A stretch of 64,000 bases of DNA from CBDFGK01 sp965247075 (GCA_965247075.1 CBDFGK010000003.1:930001-994000), one strand, 5' to 3'; shown: positions 55,859 to 64,000, numbered from the stretch's first letter. Program-made: numbers and translations. Notes: generated by a model not told the origin, from the letters alone.

Positions 55859-55934
55859 CTAGGGTCAGCAATTGATTGGGTAGATAGTAGAAGTAGTACT
55901 AGCAATAATTTTCTCATGTCTTCTTCCTTATAAT

Positions 55935-55951
55935 TTTGCAGTTAAGTGCAG
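55935..55951 (+). repeat. 17-bp direct repeat, right copy
   Basis: An exact repeat of 54040-54056, 18 bases upstream of the small secreted-protein ATG (which lies on the minus strand) and 7 bases before a CRISPR-like repeat. Confidence 0.7.
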
Positions 55952-55958
55952 TTTGTTT

Positions 55959-55991
55959 GTTTCAATCCACGCGCCCCGTGTGGGATACGAC
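55959..55991 (+). CRISPR. Single CRISPR repeat-like sequence (type I-C consensus)
   Basis: The 33 bases start GTTTCAATCCACGCGCCCC, followed by GTGTGGGATACGAC. This matches the common type I-C repeat read in the GTTTCAATCC orientation; the second half of the internal palindrome is degraded (GGGATAC where GGGGCGC is expected). No second copy, spacer array or cas gene is visible in the window. It may be the remnant of a degenerate terminal repeat or a chance similarity. Confidence 0.45.
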
Positions 55992-56110
55992 ACATTCAGA
56001 GTAGACTTCTAGCCCGGTGGTGTCAAAGAACTCTCATACGCTGCAACTTGGGCCAGGTCAGTAGCCATGAACTCCCTGATACTCATACAAGGGCAGCTTT
56101 TCAACCACTC

Positions 56111-56578
56111 TCACGATTCTATGACACCATCTCCATCAATATCGGGGGACAAATCTCTATGCCCCAAAATCTCACAATCAGGGTACTTCTTCTCCACCAT
56201 TTCAAGGGCCGCCTTGAGCGCCAACAACTGAGGACTATTGAAGTTATTGGTGGGTTTATCATTGTCATCCAGGCCGCCCACAAGACAGATACCCACCGAT
56301 CTACGGTGGTACCCATACGCATGTGCTCCTATGTTCTCAAGCGGCTCACCGTGTTCTATCGTCCCATCACGCCGAATCACCAGATGATACCCAATACCAG
56401 CCCAGCCCTTGTCCTTGTGCCACTTGTCTATCTCAGCAACACCAATATCCTGATCGCGCCGGGTGGCAGCACAATGCACGACAACCAAGTCAGTTTTCTT
56501 CCGCTTACCCCTACCCGTAGAAATCGCTTTGGTCTTCTTTGTTGGAGAACCTGACGTAGCTTCATCAACAGATTTCAA
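56111..56578 (-). pseudogene. Phage-type N-acetylmuramoyl-L-alanine amidase with premature stop
   Basis: The 155 codons form an Amidase_2/T7-lysozyme-like domain: LVVVHCAATRRDQDIGVAEI with the first zinc histidine, WAGIGYHLVIRRDGTIEHG, RSVGICLVGGLDDNDKPTNN, and CEILGHRDLSPDIDGDGV with the second. A TGA follows VIES, but the same frame continues EWLKSCPCM, which is the expected end of the family and contains the cysteine that acts as the third zinc ligand. One base change thus removed a metal ligand. It is probably an inactive phage lysin relic. Confidence 0.78.
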
Positions 56579-56781
56579 CGTACCTTATATACTTCGCACT
56601 CATATTACTTCTCCGATCCATGCCGGACTTTACATATGAAGACAAATAGCATTAGCGCGAATTGATTACGATAATGAGCTCGCAGAGGGATATTGTAAGA
56701 TGTCTATCGGGTGTCAGGTCTAATAGGTTGCCACAATTGAAGGATTGGGTGATGGATTTTAAGGACAGCAAAAATTATGTG

Positions 56782-57120
56782 TTAGCGAGTGCCTAATATT
56801 GCCTTTTTCGGTATTCGAGGAAGTCCTTGTCGTTGAAGATAAAACGCGTAGCGTTGCTGGACATTCGTTATATATGGATGAATAAGCCTCCCAACACGGC
56901 ACCCTTTCACTTCAGCGTATCCTTTGATGACATTTTTTCTGAGATCAAACTCAATTACCTTTCCATCGCAAATCATAGGAACAATAGATTGCCATACTTT
57001 CTCATTAAAGTTTCCATACTTTTCGTTGTATGAATTCTTAATATCTTTCTCTTTCATACTCGTGCCTTTAATACAATATAGTTCTATATAATCTATCACT
57101 GCTGTCCCGTTAACTTTCAT
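56782..57120 (-). CDS. Hypothetical reading frame beside the IS4 element
   Basis: An open frame runs from the IS4 inverted repeat (MKVNGTAVIDYIELYCIKGT) through KEKDIKNSYNEKYGNFNEKV and QSIVPMICDGKVIEFDLRKN to the end. It looks coding in the middle, with a winged-helix-like appearance. The first codons come from the IS end, so the native start, if any, is downstream (MKEKDIK) or the gene is truncated. I do not recognise it. The stretch 56579-56781 holds no gene I can support. Confidence 0.3.
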   Translation of the reverse strand: MKVNGTAVIDYIELYCIKGTSMKEKDIKNSYNEKYGNFNEKVWQSIVPMICDGKVIEFDLRKNVIKGYAEVKGCRVGRLIHPYITNVQQRYAFYLQRQGLPRIPKKAILGTR

Positions 57121-58371
57121 ATGAGTTTCATTTGATTGACATCGGGCAGTCTGCCATCAGGCGGATCACCCCTTAACAACGCCATCAGGTCACGCTTATC
57201 AAACAAATTAAGCTGCAGTAATCGCAATAGCTGCTGCATACTCTTTGTGAGTCCAGACTGAAACTTCAGAAATGCAATTAGCAGGTATACGCACATCGCT
57301 ATCCATATTTGAGTCATCACTGCATTCTTGCTCGTGCCAACAAACGATTTGATTTTCAGGTTCTGTTTTATCCACTTAAAGAATAATTCCACTTGCCACC
57401 TGGCTTTGTAAACATCGGCAATCGTCTTGGCTGCCAGTTTGAAATTGTTTGTTACAAACACATAGTGCTTACCCGTCTCCGCATCTTTGTAGCCAACCCG
57501 CCTTAATCGAACAGGACATTTTTTGGAGACCTGGGGGCCGGTGAATTCTATCGTTTGATCACACGTCAAACCTTTGCCTTTCAGCACCGATCGACGCTCG
57601 ATAATGCGGTATTTTGCATTGCTCTTAAGCCGGGTGACGAAGAAAATACCCTTGTCTGTCAATTGCTTATACCAAACGTAATCATTGTAGGCTTTATCAA
57701 TTGCAATAATACTTCCCTTAGGAAATATGAGCGTGCGACCCACTGTTACATCGTGCTTCTTCCCTTCCGTGACGACCACAAACTCCGGCAAATAACCCGC
57801 ATGATTCAAACCGACGTGCAGCTTAATCGCTCCTTTGGTGGTGCGAAAATCAGCCCAGGGAAACGCAGACAAACACAAGTCGATGGTGGACGCGTCCAGC
57901 GAATAAAGCGGGTGAGTAAATCTGAAACTATGATCAGGCGCCACGCCTTGGCAGCGAGTTAACAGTTTTCCAAACAGCGCTTCGTACAGAGCATAAGGCT
58001 TATCTTCATTGATGCGCGATAGGTTGGATCGCGACAGCTTCGCGCTGCCCAGGTGGTAAAGGCGATGCATTTGCGCCGACATATTATCCACGATATCACG
58101 CAAGCTGTTTCGACCAGACAATTGAGCCATCGTCAGCGACACAAACTGTGACCAGCGGGAGGCTTTACGAAAGGAACGGCCAGAATGATGTTGTTTGGCA
58201 AGGGTCTCAAATTCATGTCTCGGAACAAGTTTTAGTATTTGTGACAGGATCGTATTACAATGCGCCATGGTCTGGTTCCCTCTATTTATACACTGTTTTT
58301 TAGACAATCTCATTGTATCAATTGTGGCGGAATCAGACCTCCTTATTTCTCCTTAACGGGACAGCAGTGAT
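57095..58371 (-). mobile_element. IS4-family element
   Basis: About 1277 bp with inverted ends ATCACTGCTGTCCCGTTAA and its complement. It cuts a GHKL ATPase gene. I see no clear target duplication: the flanks are TATAATCT and AATTTTTC. A deletion next to the element is therefore likely, since the rest of the ATPase gene is missing on the other side. Confidence 0.8.
57117..58268 (-). CDS. IS4-family transposase
   Basis: The 383-residue protein starts at MAHCNTILSQILKLV. The family signature YREK appears in YKARWQVELFFKWIKQNLKI. The DDE core has YSLDASTIDLCLSAFPWADF and IIAIDKAYNDYVWYKQL. An upstream in-frame start gives 15 more residues but lies close to the IS end. The frame is intact. Confidence 0.92.
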   Translation of the reverse strand: MAHCNTILSQILKLVPRHEFETLAKQHHSGRSFRKASRWSQFVSLTMAQLSGRNSLRDIVDNMSAQMHRLYHLGSAKLSRSNLSRINEDKPYALYEALFGKLLTRCQGVAPDHSFRFTHPLYSLDASTIDLCLSAFPWADFRTTKGAIKLHVGLNHAGYLPEFVVVTEGKKHDVTVGRTLIFPKGSIIAIDKAYNDYVWYKQLTDKGIFFVTRLKSNAKYRIIERRSVLKGKGLTCDQTIEFTGPQVSKKCPVRLRRVGYKDAETGKHYVFVTNNFKLAAKTIADVYKARWQVELFFKWIKQNLKIKSFVGTSKNAVMTQIWIAMCVYLLIAFLKFQSGLTKSMQQLLRLLQLNLFDKRDLMALLRGDPPDGRLPDVNQMKLI

Positions 58372-58982
58372 AATTTTTCTATAACATTATCATTCCATAT
58401 ACCCTTCAGATCTTGTATTTCTATAACGGTTCCTTGAGGTTTTGTTATCAATCTCGGCGGAGAATATTCTGAATAATCTATCTCAATTTCATCCAAAAAT
58501 ATTTTCTTTTCCGAATCATCCTTCGAAGTAAAGTCATCATCATACTTTGTAAAGTCATACTCAATTAGCGATTCAAATGTTGAGTTTTTAGTTCTCGTGC
58601 TTACGGTTACTTTTTTTCCTAATTTCAGAACAGCAAATCGCCCAATACCCTTTTCACCTTGTATTATTCTGCCTTTCTTTGTTTTACCTTTCCCCTCCTT
58701 CTTTAAAGTGTATTTCTGCGGAGTGGCTGGATTCATCCAGGACTCTCGTATATCTTTGGGCGTCATTCCACTGCCATCATCTTCAATTACAATGCTGGAA
58801 TTGTCATTTGCTGACATGTCATCGTTAAAATTATGAAAACGCACTTCAACCGTATCAGCATCAGCATCGTAAGAATTTTTAACTAACTCCACGAGAGCAA
58901 TTAAATCATTTTTGATCAACTGCTCTCCTAGCATTGTAAGCAACCTTGCGTAGGGTCTAATTGATAGTTTTACTTCCTTCAT
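58353..58982 (-). pseudogene. GHKL ATPase N-terminal fragment (second DNA-modification locus), cut by IS4
   Basis: The first 200 codons encode a Bergerat-fold ATP site: IALVELVKNSYDADADTVEV (Glu and Asn), IVIEDDGSGMTPKDIRESWM and GRIIQGEKGIGRFAVLKLG. The end, GTVIEIQDLKGIWNDN, aligns with GTVVILHDLKQTWNEV of the protein at 12260, so both belong to one family although their partners differ. Translation ends within the IS4 inverted repeat (SLLSR). The remainder, some 500 codons in the homologue, is absent. It overlaps the methyltransferase stop by 4 bases and was cotranscribed with it. Confidence 0.82.
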
Positions 58983-60226
58983 TTTTTCGTGCCCACGATA
59001 ACAAACTCGTATCTATAAACTTCTTTATGATCTGTATTTTTGGTGAAACGCCCTTTAGAATCTCGAAAGGGTGTCAATATTTTTGATGATATTCGTCGAG
59101 GAATTTTTTGGATTTCTAAAAAGCCAGACCTTTTCATACACTCTCGCATAAACGTCGCATTATCTATCTCTACCGATCTGTAATTTGTATTTCCTATTAC
59201 AAATACAGCGATGCCATTTTTATTGAGAACCTCGTAGCAGTTTTCCACAGCTTTCCCTATGTCTATAAAATATCTTGCAGTGGAATTGGACTTAGATTTA
59301 TCTGTGTGTAAAAGTTTATTATAAATCTTATGCCCAATAGAGGGTAAGGACTCTATTTCTTCCGCAGATGGCGCCTGTATTTTATATGTGTTTCCCATCA
59401 TGTTTGTTCTTATATCTCGGTAATCAGAACACAATCCAAGCCAAAGGGCAGATAGTTGATGTATATCCGCATAGTCATACGAACTGACGTATGGTGGGCT
59501 TGTAACGATTATATCTGCTTTGTATTTACTTGTTTCCAGAGAGAGAAAATTTCTCTGCATTATCTGGAAATTTGATGATTTTTGTTTTGGAAAAGCATTT
59601 TCTTCATTTGCTTTTTTCATAAAGCGAAACTGTTTTTCAAATGCTTCCATAACATCAATGGGTGATTTGTGAGGATCAATTTGCGGCTTAATGGATTTTG
59701 TCAACCAATTAGATGTTGGTTTTAGGATATTGGAAAAAGCGCAAAGAAAGAATTTTCTGTACGGACTACAACTGGGAACATCCTTTTCGATTGCTTTTTT
59801 TAGCTTCAATAATTTTTCAATTTGATCTTCATTAAACCAGTGTTTAATTCTGCTGTTAATATTTTCAGAGTCTTCTTTTTTGATTTTTATTGAGTTATAT
59901 GTTTTTACAATAAGCAAAAAATATTTTTCCAACTTGGCAGCGTGATACTGCCTGATTTTCACTTGAGCAATCAATGTAGCAACCGGGTTGATGTCACATC
60001 CCCAGAATTTTTTCCCGCTCCTCTTTGCCTCAACAGCTGTTGTACCGCATCCGCAAAAAACGTCTGCCACAGTAGTAACCTGAAGTCCCTTTTTTGCAGC
60101 GTATTCCAAAGCCTTAGTGGTTATAAAACTTGGGAACTTTGCCGGATAACTATGTATTCTGTGTATGCGGCTCTCTTTTTCCGCCCCAAAATTCCAAAAG
60201 TCCGATGGAAAGTTAGACTGACTCAT
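58979..60226 (-). CDS. TSPPY-type DNA methyltransferase (N4-cytosine or N6-adenine)
   Basis: The 415-residue protein has IHSYPAKFPSFITTKALEYA, motif I VADVFCGCGTTAVEAKRSGK followed by FWGCDINPVA, and the catalytic motif IIVTSPPYVSSYDYADIH. TSPPY with this order is typical of beta-class amino-methyltransferases, often N4-cytosine. The late segment NGIAVFVIGNTNYRSVEIDN forms the next strand. Its gene precedes the GHKL ATPase with a 4-base overlap. It is more AT-rich than the core block, suggesting transfer. The target site is unknown. Confidence 0.88.
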   Translation of the reverse strand: MSQSNFPSDFWNFGAEKESRIHRIHSYPAKFPSFITTKALEYAAKKGLQVTTVADVFCGCGTTAVEAKRSGKKFWGCDINPVATLIAQVKIRQYHAAKLEKYFLLIVKTYNSIKIKKEDSENINSRIKHWFNEDQIEKLLKLKKAIEKDVPSCSPYRKFFLCAFSNILKPTSNWLTKSIKPQIDPHKSPIDVMEAFEKQFRFMKKANEENAFPKQKSSNFQIMQRNFLSLETSKYKADIIVTSPPYVSSYDYADIHQLSALWLGLCSDYRDIRTNMMGNTYKIQAPSAEEIESLPSIGHKIYNKLLHTDKSKSNSTARYFIDIGKAVENCYEVLNKNGIAVFVIGNTNYRSVEIDNATFMRECMKRSGFLEIQKIPRRISSKILTPFRDSKGRFTKNTDHKEVYRYEFVIVGTKK

Positions 60227-60308
60227 CGCTCACCTCCCCAACAAAGATAGATTTGATTAACACTATACCCCACTCTAACCCCGCACCATCAACTACTTTT
60301 TAAAACGC

Positions 60309-60630
60309 CTAAAGTTCTCCACATAGCCCAGCACTCAGGATGATACTCTCAATCTGCTCTGCAGTGAGTGGGCGGACGACCTTGCCGAGGGTCAGTGGCT
60401 GCCCTATGTCAGTATGCAAAACAGCACCATTTTGAATGTTGGTATTCTCGCCGATGTGAATCGGTTTATTGTCTCCCCGGAGCACAGCGTCAAACCAGAC
60501 ACCGGCGTTATGTTCCAATATCACCGTGCCGATGACGGTAGCGTTGTCCGCTATCCAGTGGTCATCTCCTCTTAGTTCAACTCGTCTCTTTCCCAGATCG
60601 TAAATCAATAGCCAGTCTCTACTGCAAAAA
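60309..60630 (-). pseudogene. Gamma-carbonic-anhydrase-family relic
   Basis: The minus-strand frame reads IYDLGKRRVELRGDDHWIAD, then NATVIGTVILEHNAGVWFDA, VLRGDNKPIHIGENTNIQNG and AVLHTDIGQPLTLGK. This is the left-handed beta-helix start of the family, including the conserved Arg-Gly-Asp. The central zinc-histidine region is missing. The frame jumps to RPLTAEQIESIILSAG, which resembles the C-terminus. An internal deletion has therefore inactivated it. Confidence 0.7.
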
Positions 60631-60732
60631 TTTACAAAAACGGCACGCAGATCACCACAGTCGGGGGATAGTACGAACAAGCTACCTTGTCTGCTGTTAG
60701 CCCGCACCATGATACTGTATGTTTATAATTGT

Positions 60733-62034
60733 GGGTCTTCCCCAATCGTAGTGGGTCATTCAGGCCCTGATTCCTTCCGGATAGAGCTGTAATCCGCCCA
60801 GGTGGAAGTAAATTGCATTACGGAATCGCTCCCTGTTTCTGAAACCCCGAGCACGGCTCTTCAGCGTTTTGATACGACTGTTCATACTTTCAGCATAACT
60901 GTTGTCAACCTTACGAATCACCGCATTGAGAATACCCCAAAGGTGATTCCGCAGGGTTTTTGACGTCGTTTGCATTGGTTTGTGCCGGCTACGGGCCATC
61001 CAGTTGATCAGGCGTTTCCAGCCCTTCTCAGCCCAGGTGCGACTCCGATAGTCCCAAAGGCGGCAGGCTAGATCCTTGATAGCCCACGCCCTGGCGGTCT
61101 TCAGGGAAGAGTGTCGTAGTTCGCTGAAACTGCGCTGTTGGTGCCAGCTCATGTTGCCCCGGTTACGCAGCCAGTGGTATTTACTACCCTTCATCCGCTC
61201 ATCGCCCTGCCTGATCAGCTGCCGGTGTTCCTGTCGGCGCACCTGATCCACAGCCTTGCCCATGTATTGCGCAACGTGGAAACGGTCAAAGGCGATCTTG
61301 CTATCCGCATCAGGCAGCGCCTCTCGAGTTGCCCTGATATAGGCCGGCCACATATCCATGCACACGCTCTCGATACCCTTTTTCTGGTCCTCAGACAGCA
61401 GGTCGTAAAATTCAGCCAGGCTATCGGTCTCCCGATTTTCGGCAACATGCAGCACTACCGACTGCTCCTGATCCGTCACCACCGTGACATAGTCATGCCC
61501 CTTGCGGTAAGAGGTTTCATCCACACTGATTTGCCTGGGTGACAGCGCCTCTCGATGCGACAGACCACGTTTCACTGCGCGCTGCATGATGCCATCCACT
61601 GCATTCCAACTCAGTCTTAGGTGTTCTGACACCGCACGGGTTGAAGCGTCTTTCAGCCAGTCTATGACCAGCGCTTCAAACAACGCTGTAAATCCGCTGC
61701 CAGGCTCTGCCCAGGGAACATGCACCGTAACCACGCCGTGCTCTGAACACTCCACCCGGGGCACTTCAGCCATCAGCAAGGTCTTGAGTTGACAGGTGTC
61801 AAGATGGCGCCAGCGCCTCTGCCGCTTGTCATAACCGGAGCAGGCTTTGCCACACTTGGGACACGTCAATTTACCGCTCCCATGATCTACGGTGACTTTC
61901 ACTTCATCGTTCGCGGGTGAAACCTGCACATCGGTCACCTGCCACGGCTTCTCGATACCCAATATCTGGCTGTATAGCTGTGTATCTTTCATGGGGCATC
62001 AGGCTAAACTACCCACTCGATTTGGGGAAGACCC
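60733..62034 (-). mobile_element. ISL3-family element C
   Basis: The element is 1302 bp, bounded by GGGTCTTCCCCAATCG (left) and GGGTCTTCCCCAAATCG (right, read inward). The flanking octamers ATAATTGT and ATAACATT agree only in part, so no clean target duplication remains. Confidence 0.82.
60760..61992 (-). CDS. ISL3-family transposase (element C)
   Basis: The 410-residue protein has an N-terminal zinc ribbon (LTCPKCGKACSGYDKRQRRW, then VECSEHGVV), HTH STRAVSEHLRLSWNAVDGIM, and the DDE core: ISVDETSYRKGHDYVTVVTD, VCMDMWPAYIRATREA with IAFDRFHVAQYMGKAVDQVR, and VDNSYAESMNSRIKTLKSRA. The frame is intact. It is a different lineage from elements A and B. Confidence 0.93.
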   Translation of the reverse strand: MKDTQLYSQILGIEKPWQVTDVQVSPANDEVKVTVDHGSGKLTCPKCGKACSGYDKRQRRWRHLDTCQLKTLLMAEVPRVECSEHGVVTVHVPWAEPGSGFTALFEALVIDWLKDASTRAVSEHLRLSWNAVDGIMQRAVKRGLSHREALSPRQISVDETSYRKGHDYVTVVTDQEQSVVLHVAENRETDSLAEFYDLLSEDQKKGIESVCMDMWPAYIRATREALPDADSKIAFDRFHVAQYMGKAVDQVRRQEHRQLIRQGDERMKGSKYHWLRNRGNMSWHQQRSFSELRHSSLKTARAWAIKDLACRLWDYRSRTWAEKGWKRLINWMARSRHKPMQTTSKTLRNHLWGILNAVIRKVDNSYAESMNSRIKTLKSRARGFRNRERFRNAIYFHLGGLQLYPEGIRA

Positions 62035-62209
62035 ATAACATTAAAACCGTCAATACATCAGAATCCTGCGGATGGTCTCCAGCACCCTTGTGCACATTGT
62101 TAGCGTGAAATGTTAGCGAACGAGCTTGTGTAACAGCCATTTTATTAAGCGCAGGATTTAATTCAATTGTCTGATTTGACATTCTGTTTTCACCTAATGT
62201 TTTTAATGT

Positions 62210-64000
62210 TTATTCCCAGATGATGCCGACGATCTGAAACAGTAATCTGTGGCGTGCTTCAAGTTCATCCGGGCCGAACTTGTCGAGCGGAACCAGATCG
62301 AGTTTAAAGTCGGTCTTAAGGGCATTCATGTCAAGCTTTGCTTTGTAGCTGTCCTCGCGGAGAGTCTCGTTCCAATAAAGTGTGTTGGCGTAGGACTTTA
62401 GTTTCTCAGAATAGGGTTCGTTACTGCTGGATATATTGTCTTTACCCTTGAGAAGAAGAATGCCACCGAGGCGGTTTCGTTCTTGTTCAAAAAGTTCTTC
62501 GTCATTGTTGAAGAATGCTTTGTTTTCATCATTCAATGAAAGAATGTGCTCAACGTGAAAACCTGTCTTTGCGCTCGTCTTGGTAACGAGGTCAGCAATG
62601 GGGTGCTTCACGTTCAGATTCATCTGCTTGGCAATAAACTCATCGATACGGGCGAAGAAGTAGCGTTTGAAGCGGGTATTCAGGTTGATGCCGGTCTGTT
62701 TGAAGGCGGAATAGCTGAGCGGTTTCGCTTCGGTCACATTGCGGCGGGCGGCAATGGCGGTGGTCAGTTCGTCATCAAAGGCATCGCGATAGGTTTCGTG
62801 GTCTGCATCCCGGATGACGGTACCTATCCGGAAGAGAGAGTCGGCGAACTCATTACTATCGTAGGCATTTTGGAGTTGAAGCAGGGAAAAATAGCGATCG
62901 ATTTCTTCTGCCACGACGCAGATTTTCATATCTTCATCTGGGTCGTCCATGTAGCAAGCAGCAGTGGCGAGAAGGAAAGGAGCGTCAAGATCAAGGAGGC
63001 GGTTGTAATAGACCCCTCGAAAGAGTTGCTGATCACTATCGTACGCCTCGCGTAGTTTGATGAAGAGATTCGAGTAGTAAGTGTACTCACCTTTGAGGAA
63101 AGATTTAACGTTAGCGGGGTTGTGGATAAGACCGAGTTTGTCATCCATCTCGGCGGTGAACATGGCACGGTGATAATCACCGTCAAACTTCGCTCCCTCG
63201 CTACGTTTGTTAGCATACTTCGCCTTGAGGTAAAAACGAAAGAAGGCATTCATCTCATCTTCCTTGAAAGCGTTGATGGTATTGGCCTGTTCCCCCCAAA
63301 GTTCATTGTATTTGTCTTTGTCCAGTTCAATCTTGTCAATCTGGCCGAGGAGTTTGCCTTTGAGGATCTCGTAAGGCTGAAGTTTGATGCCGCGGTCGTT
63401 AATGACCTCGAAGACCATTGATACGTCGGTCTGCTCAACCGCGAGATTGATGAGAACAAGACGGTGGAGAAAATAAAAGACAAAGGTCTCAAAGATATGC
63501 TTTTCCTTCAGTTCCTTGTCGATGAAAGTACTGATAGTGTCGTAGTTCTTGACCATGTTGTCGGCAGTGGTGCCGCTGGAGGTATCAATTTCCTTGGTAT
63601 CCTTGCCATCGAGGAGGGCTTGCTGGGTGGACTCGTGGCCAACGTGATTCATCCAGAAATGATGCTTAAATCCGTGCAGGCCAGCAATCTTATATTCGAT
63701 CCACCCTTGCAACTCCGATTGATACGACTCGGCAAGGTGCCGCAGTTTGATTAGAATCAACGACAATGTGGTGAAGCGTTGCTGGCCATCTACGATATAA
63801 GTCCGCCCGTTCACCACATTGGTGACATAAGTGCTCAGGTAATACCAGGGATAGTGTTCGATGACCGTCTCCTTGGACGGATCAAGGTTGCTAACGCGGG
63901 CGTACTGTTCTTTGAATTTGAAAAAGATGTCGTCGAGCAGGCGGAGCACGGGTTCATCCGTCCAACGGTAGTCGCGCTGGTAAAAATCAATGAGGTATTC
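62210..64000 (-). CDS. GmrSD-like DUF262/DUF1524 protein, truncated by the window edge
   Basis: The frame is open to the right edge; visible are 596 residues. DUF262 motifs appear as FYQRDYRWTDEPVLRLLDD and TYIVDGQQRFTTLSLILIKL, expected for an NTPase/DGQQR fold. The C-terminal DUF1524 (His-Me finger) has GFHVEHILSLNDENKAF and ERNRLGGILLLKGKDN. GmrSD-type enzymes cut modified phage DNA; many relatives are single-chain. It lies beside the methyltransferase-GHKL locus and IS debris, which suggests a defence island. The stretch 62035-62209 contains no gene I can support and probably holds the end of this transcript. Confidence 0.88.
   Translation of the reverse strand, partial: EYLIDFYQRDYRWTDEPVLRLLDDIFFKFKEQYARVSNLDPSKETVIEHYPWYYLSTYVTNVVNGRTYIVDGQQRFTTLSLILIKLRHLAESYQSELQGWIEYKIAGLHGFKHHFWMNHVGHESTQQALLDGKDTKEIDTSSGTTADNMVKNYDTISTFIDKELKEKHIFETFVFYFLHRLVLINLAVEQTDVSMVFEVINDRGIKLQPYEILKGKLLGQIDKIELDKDKYNELWGEQANTINAFKEDEMNAFFRFYLKAKYANKRSEGAKFDGDYHRAMFTAEMDDKLGLIHNPANVKSFLKGEYTYYSNLFIKLREAYDSDQQLFRGVYYNRLLDLDAPFLLATAACYMDDPDEDMKICVVAEEIDRYFSLLQLQNAYDSNEFADSLFRIGTVIRDADHETYRDAFDDELTTAIAARRNVTEAKPLSYSAFKQTGINLNTRFKRYFFARIDEFIAKQMNLNVKHPIADLVTKTSAKTGFHVEHILSLNDENKAFFNNDEELFEQERNRLGGILLLKGKDNISSSNEPYSEKLKSYANTLYWNETLREDSYKAKLDMNALKTDFKLDLVPLDKFGPDELEARHRLLFQIVGIIWE

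Larger units (their letters stand above)
54093..55917 (-). pseudogene. Small secreted protein, split by IS1182
   Basis: The 5' part (55917 to 55859) encodes MRKLLLVLLLLSTQSIADP, a clear signal peptide preceded by an AAGGAAG ribosome site. The 3' part (54292 to 54093) encodes RYTSMVTKTQIEGAQGL, SSVYAMTSFLFGGGYVVVC and YTYELEDKGGNWVVTVK. Removing the IS1182 and one CTAG copy restores an uninterrupted 84-residue frame, so the gene was intact before insertion. The mature protein has two cysteines and ends in beta-rich sequence. I do not recognise the family. The adjacent endolysin suggests a phage-derived locus. Confidence 0.75.

Noticed and set aside
1..64000. tRNA or rRNA genes
   Set aside because: I noticed no cloverleaf-like or rRNA-like sequence when reading through; a tRNA scan could still find one.

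Overview
The window looks like a chromosomal segment of a gammaproteobacterium, possibly close to Cellvibrionales or related marine lineages (inference). Two things point there. The sugar-phosphate block tkt-epd-pgk-fba lies divergent from an ArsR-type regulator with metK-ahcY-metF, an order known from Pseudomonas-like genomes. There is also a TonB-dependent receptor set among SapC, TPR-sulfotransferase and 2-oxoglutarate hydroxylase genes. The stable core at about 36.9-47.7 kb is intact; the rest is heavily remodelled by insertion sequences (IS), and many accessory genes are broken.

Layout. 0-0.6 kb: the start of a FecR-like gene and a FecI-like ECF sigma factor. 0.8-5.0 kb: an ISNCY-type element split by an ISL3 element (8-bp target duplication), then an abutting IS630. 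5.0-7.6 kb: three 2OG-Fe(II) oxygenases. 7.7-16.8 kb: two deleted ISL3 copies bracket an IS1182 and a DNA-modification operon. That operon has a small RHH-like protein, a C5-cytosine methyltransferase, a Vsr remnant, a protein with both an Hsp90/MORC-like ATPase and a histidine-kinase-like ATPase, a receiver-domain protein and an unknown protein. 17.0-26.5 kb: the TonB receptor, a TPR-oxygenase, another prolyl-hydroxylase-like oxygenase, a TPR-sulfotransferase, a TPR-aspartyl/asparaginyl hydroxylase and SapC. 26.6-36.9 kb: IS debris and conflict genes, namely a frameshifted PRTase with DprA and HAD genes (ShosTA-like), a DUF3800 pseudogene, AbiE with a broken toxin, BrnTA and a HigBA with a clipped toxin. 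36.9-47.7 kb: core metabolism. 47.7-54.0 kb: an IS66 relic, then a triple nest (ISL3 inside IS66 inside another ISL3), every level with a perfect 8-bp target duplication. 54.0-56.6 kb: a phage-like remnant with a small secreted protein split by IS1182, a lone type I-C-like CRISPR repeat and an endolysin with a premature stop. 56.8-64 kb: a second methyltransferase-GHKL operon cut by IS4, a gamma-carbonic-anhydrase relic, another ISL3, and a GmrSD-like (DUF262/DUF1524) protein running off the right edge.

How the genes may work together. The hydroxylases, sulfotransferase, SapC and TonB receptor look like one envelope uptake or peptide-modification locus, later split by the DNA-modification island (inference). 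The most unusual content is the pairing of GHKL ATPases with DNA methyltransferases at two separate places. The two ATPases align clearly in their N-termini, and the complete locus adds histidine-kinase and receiver-like parts. That suggests a restriction-linked signalling or defence system.
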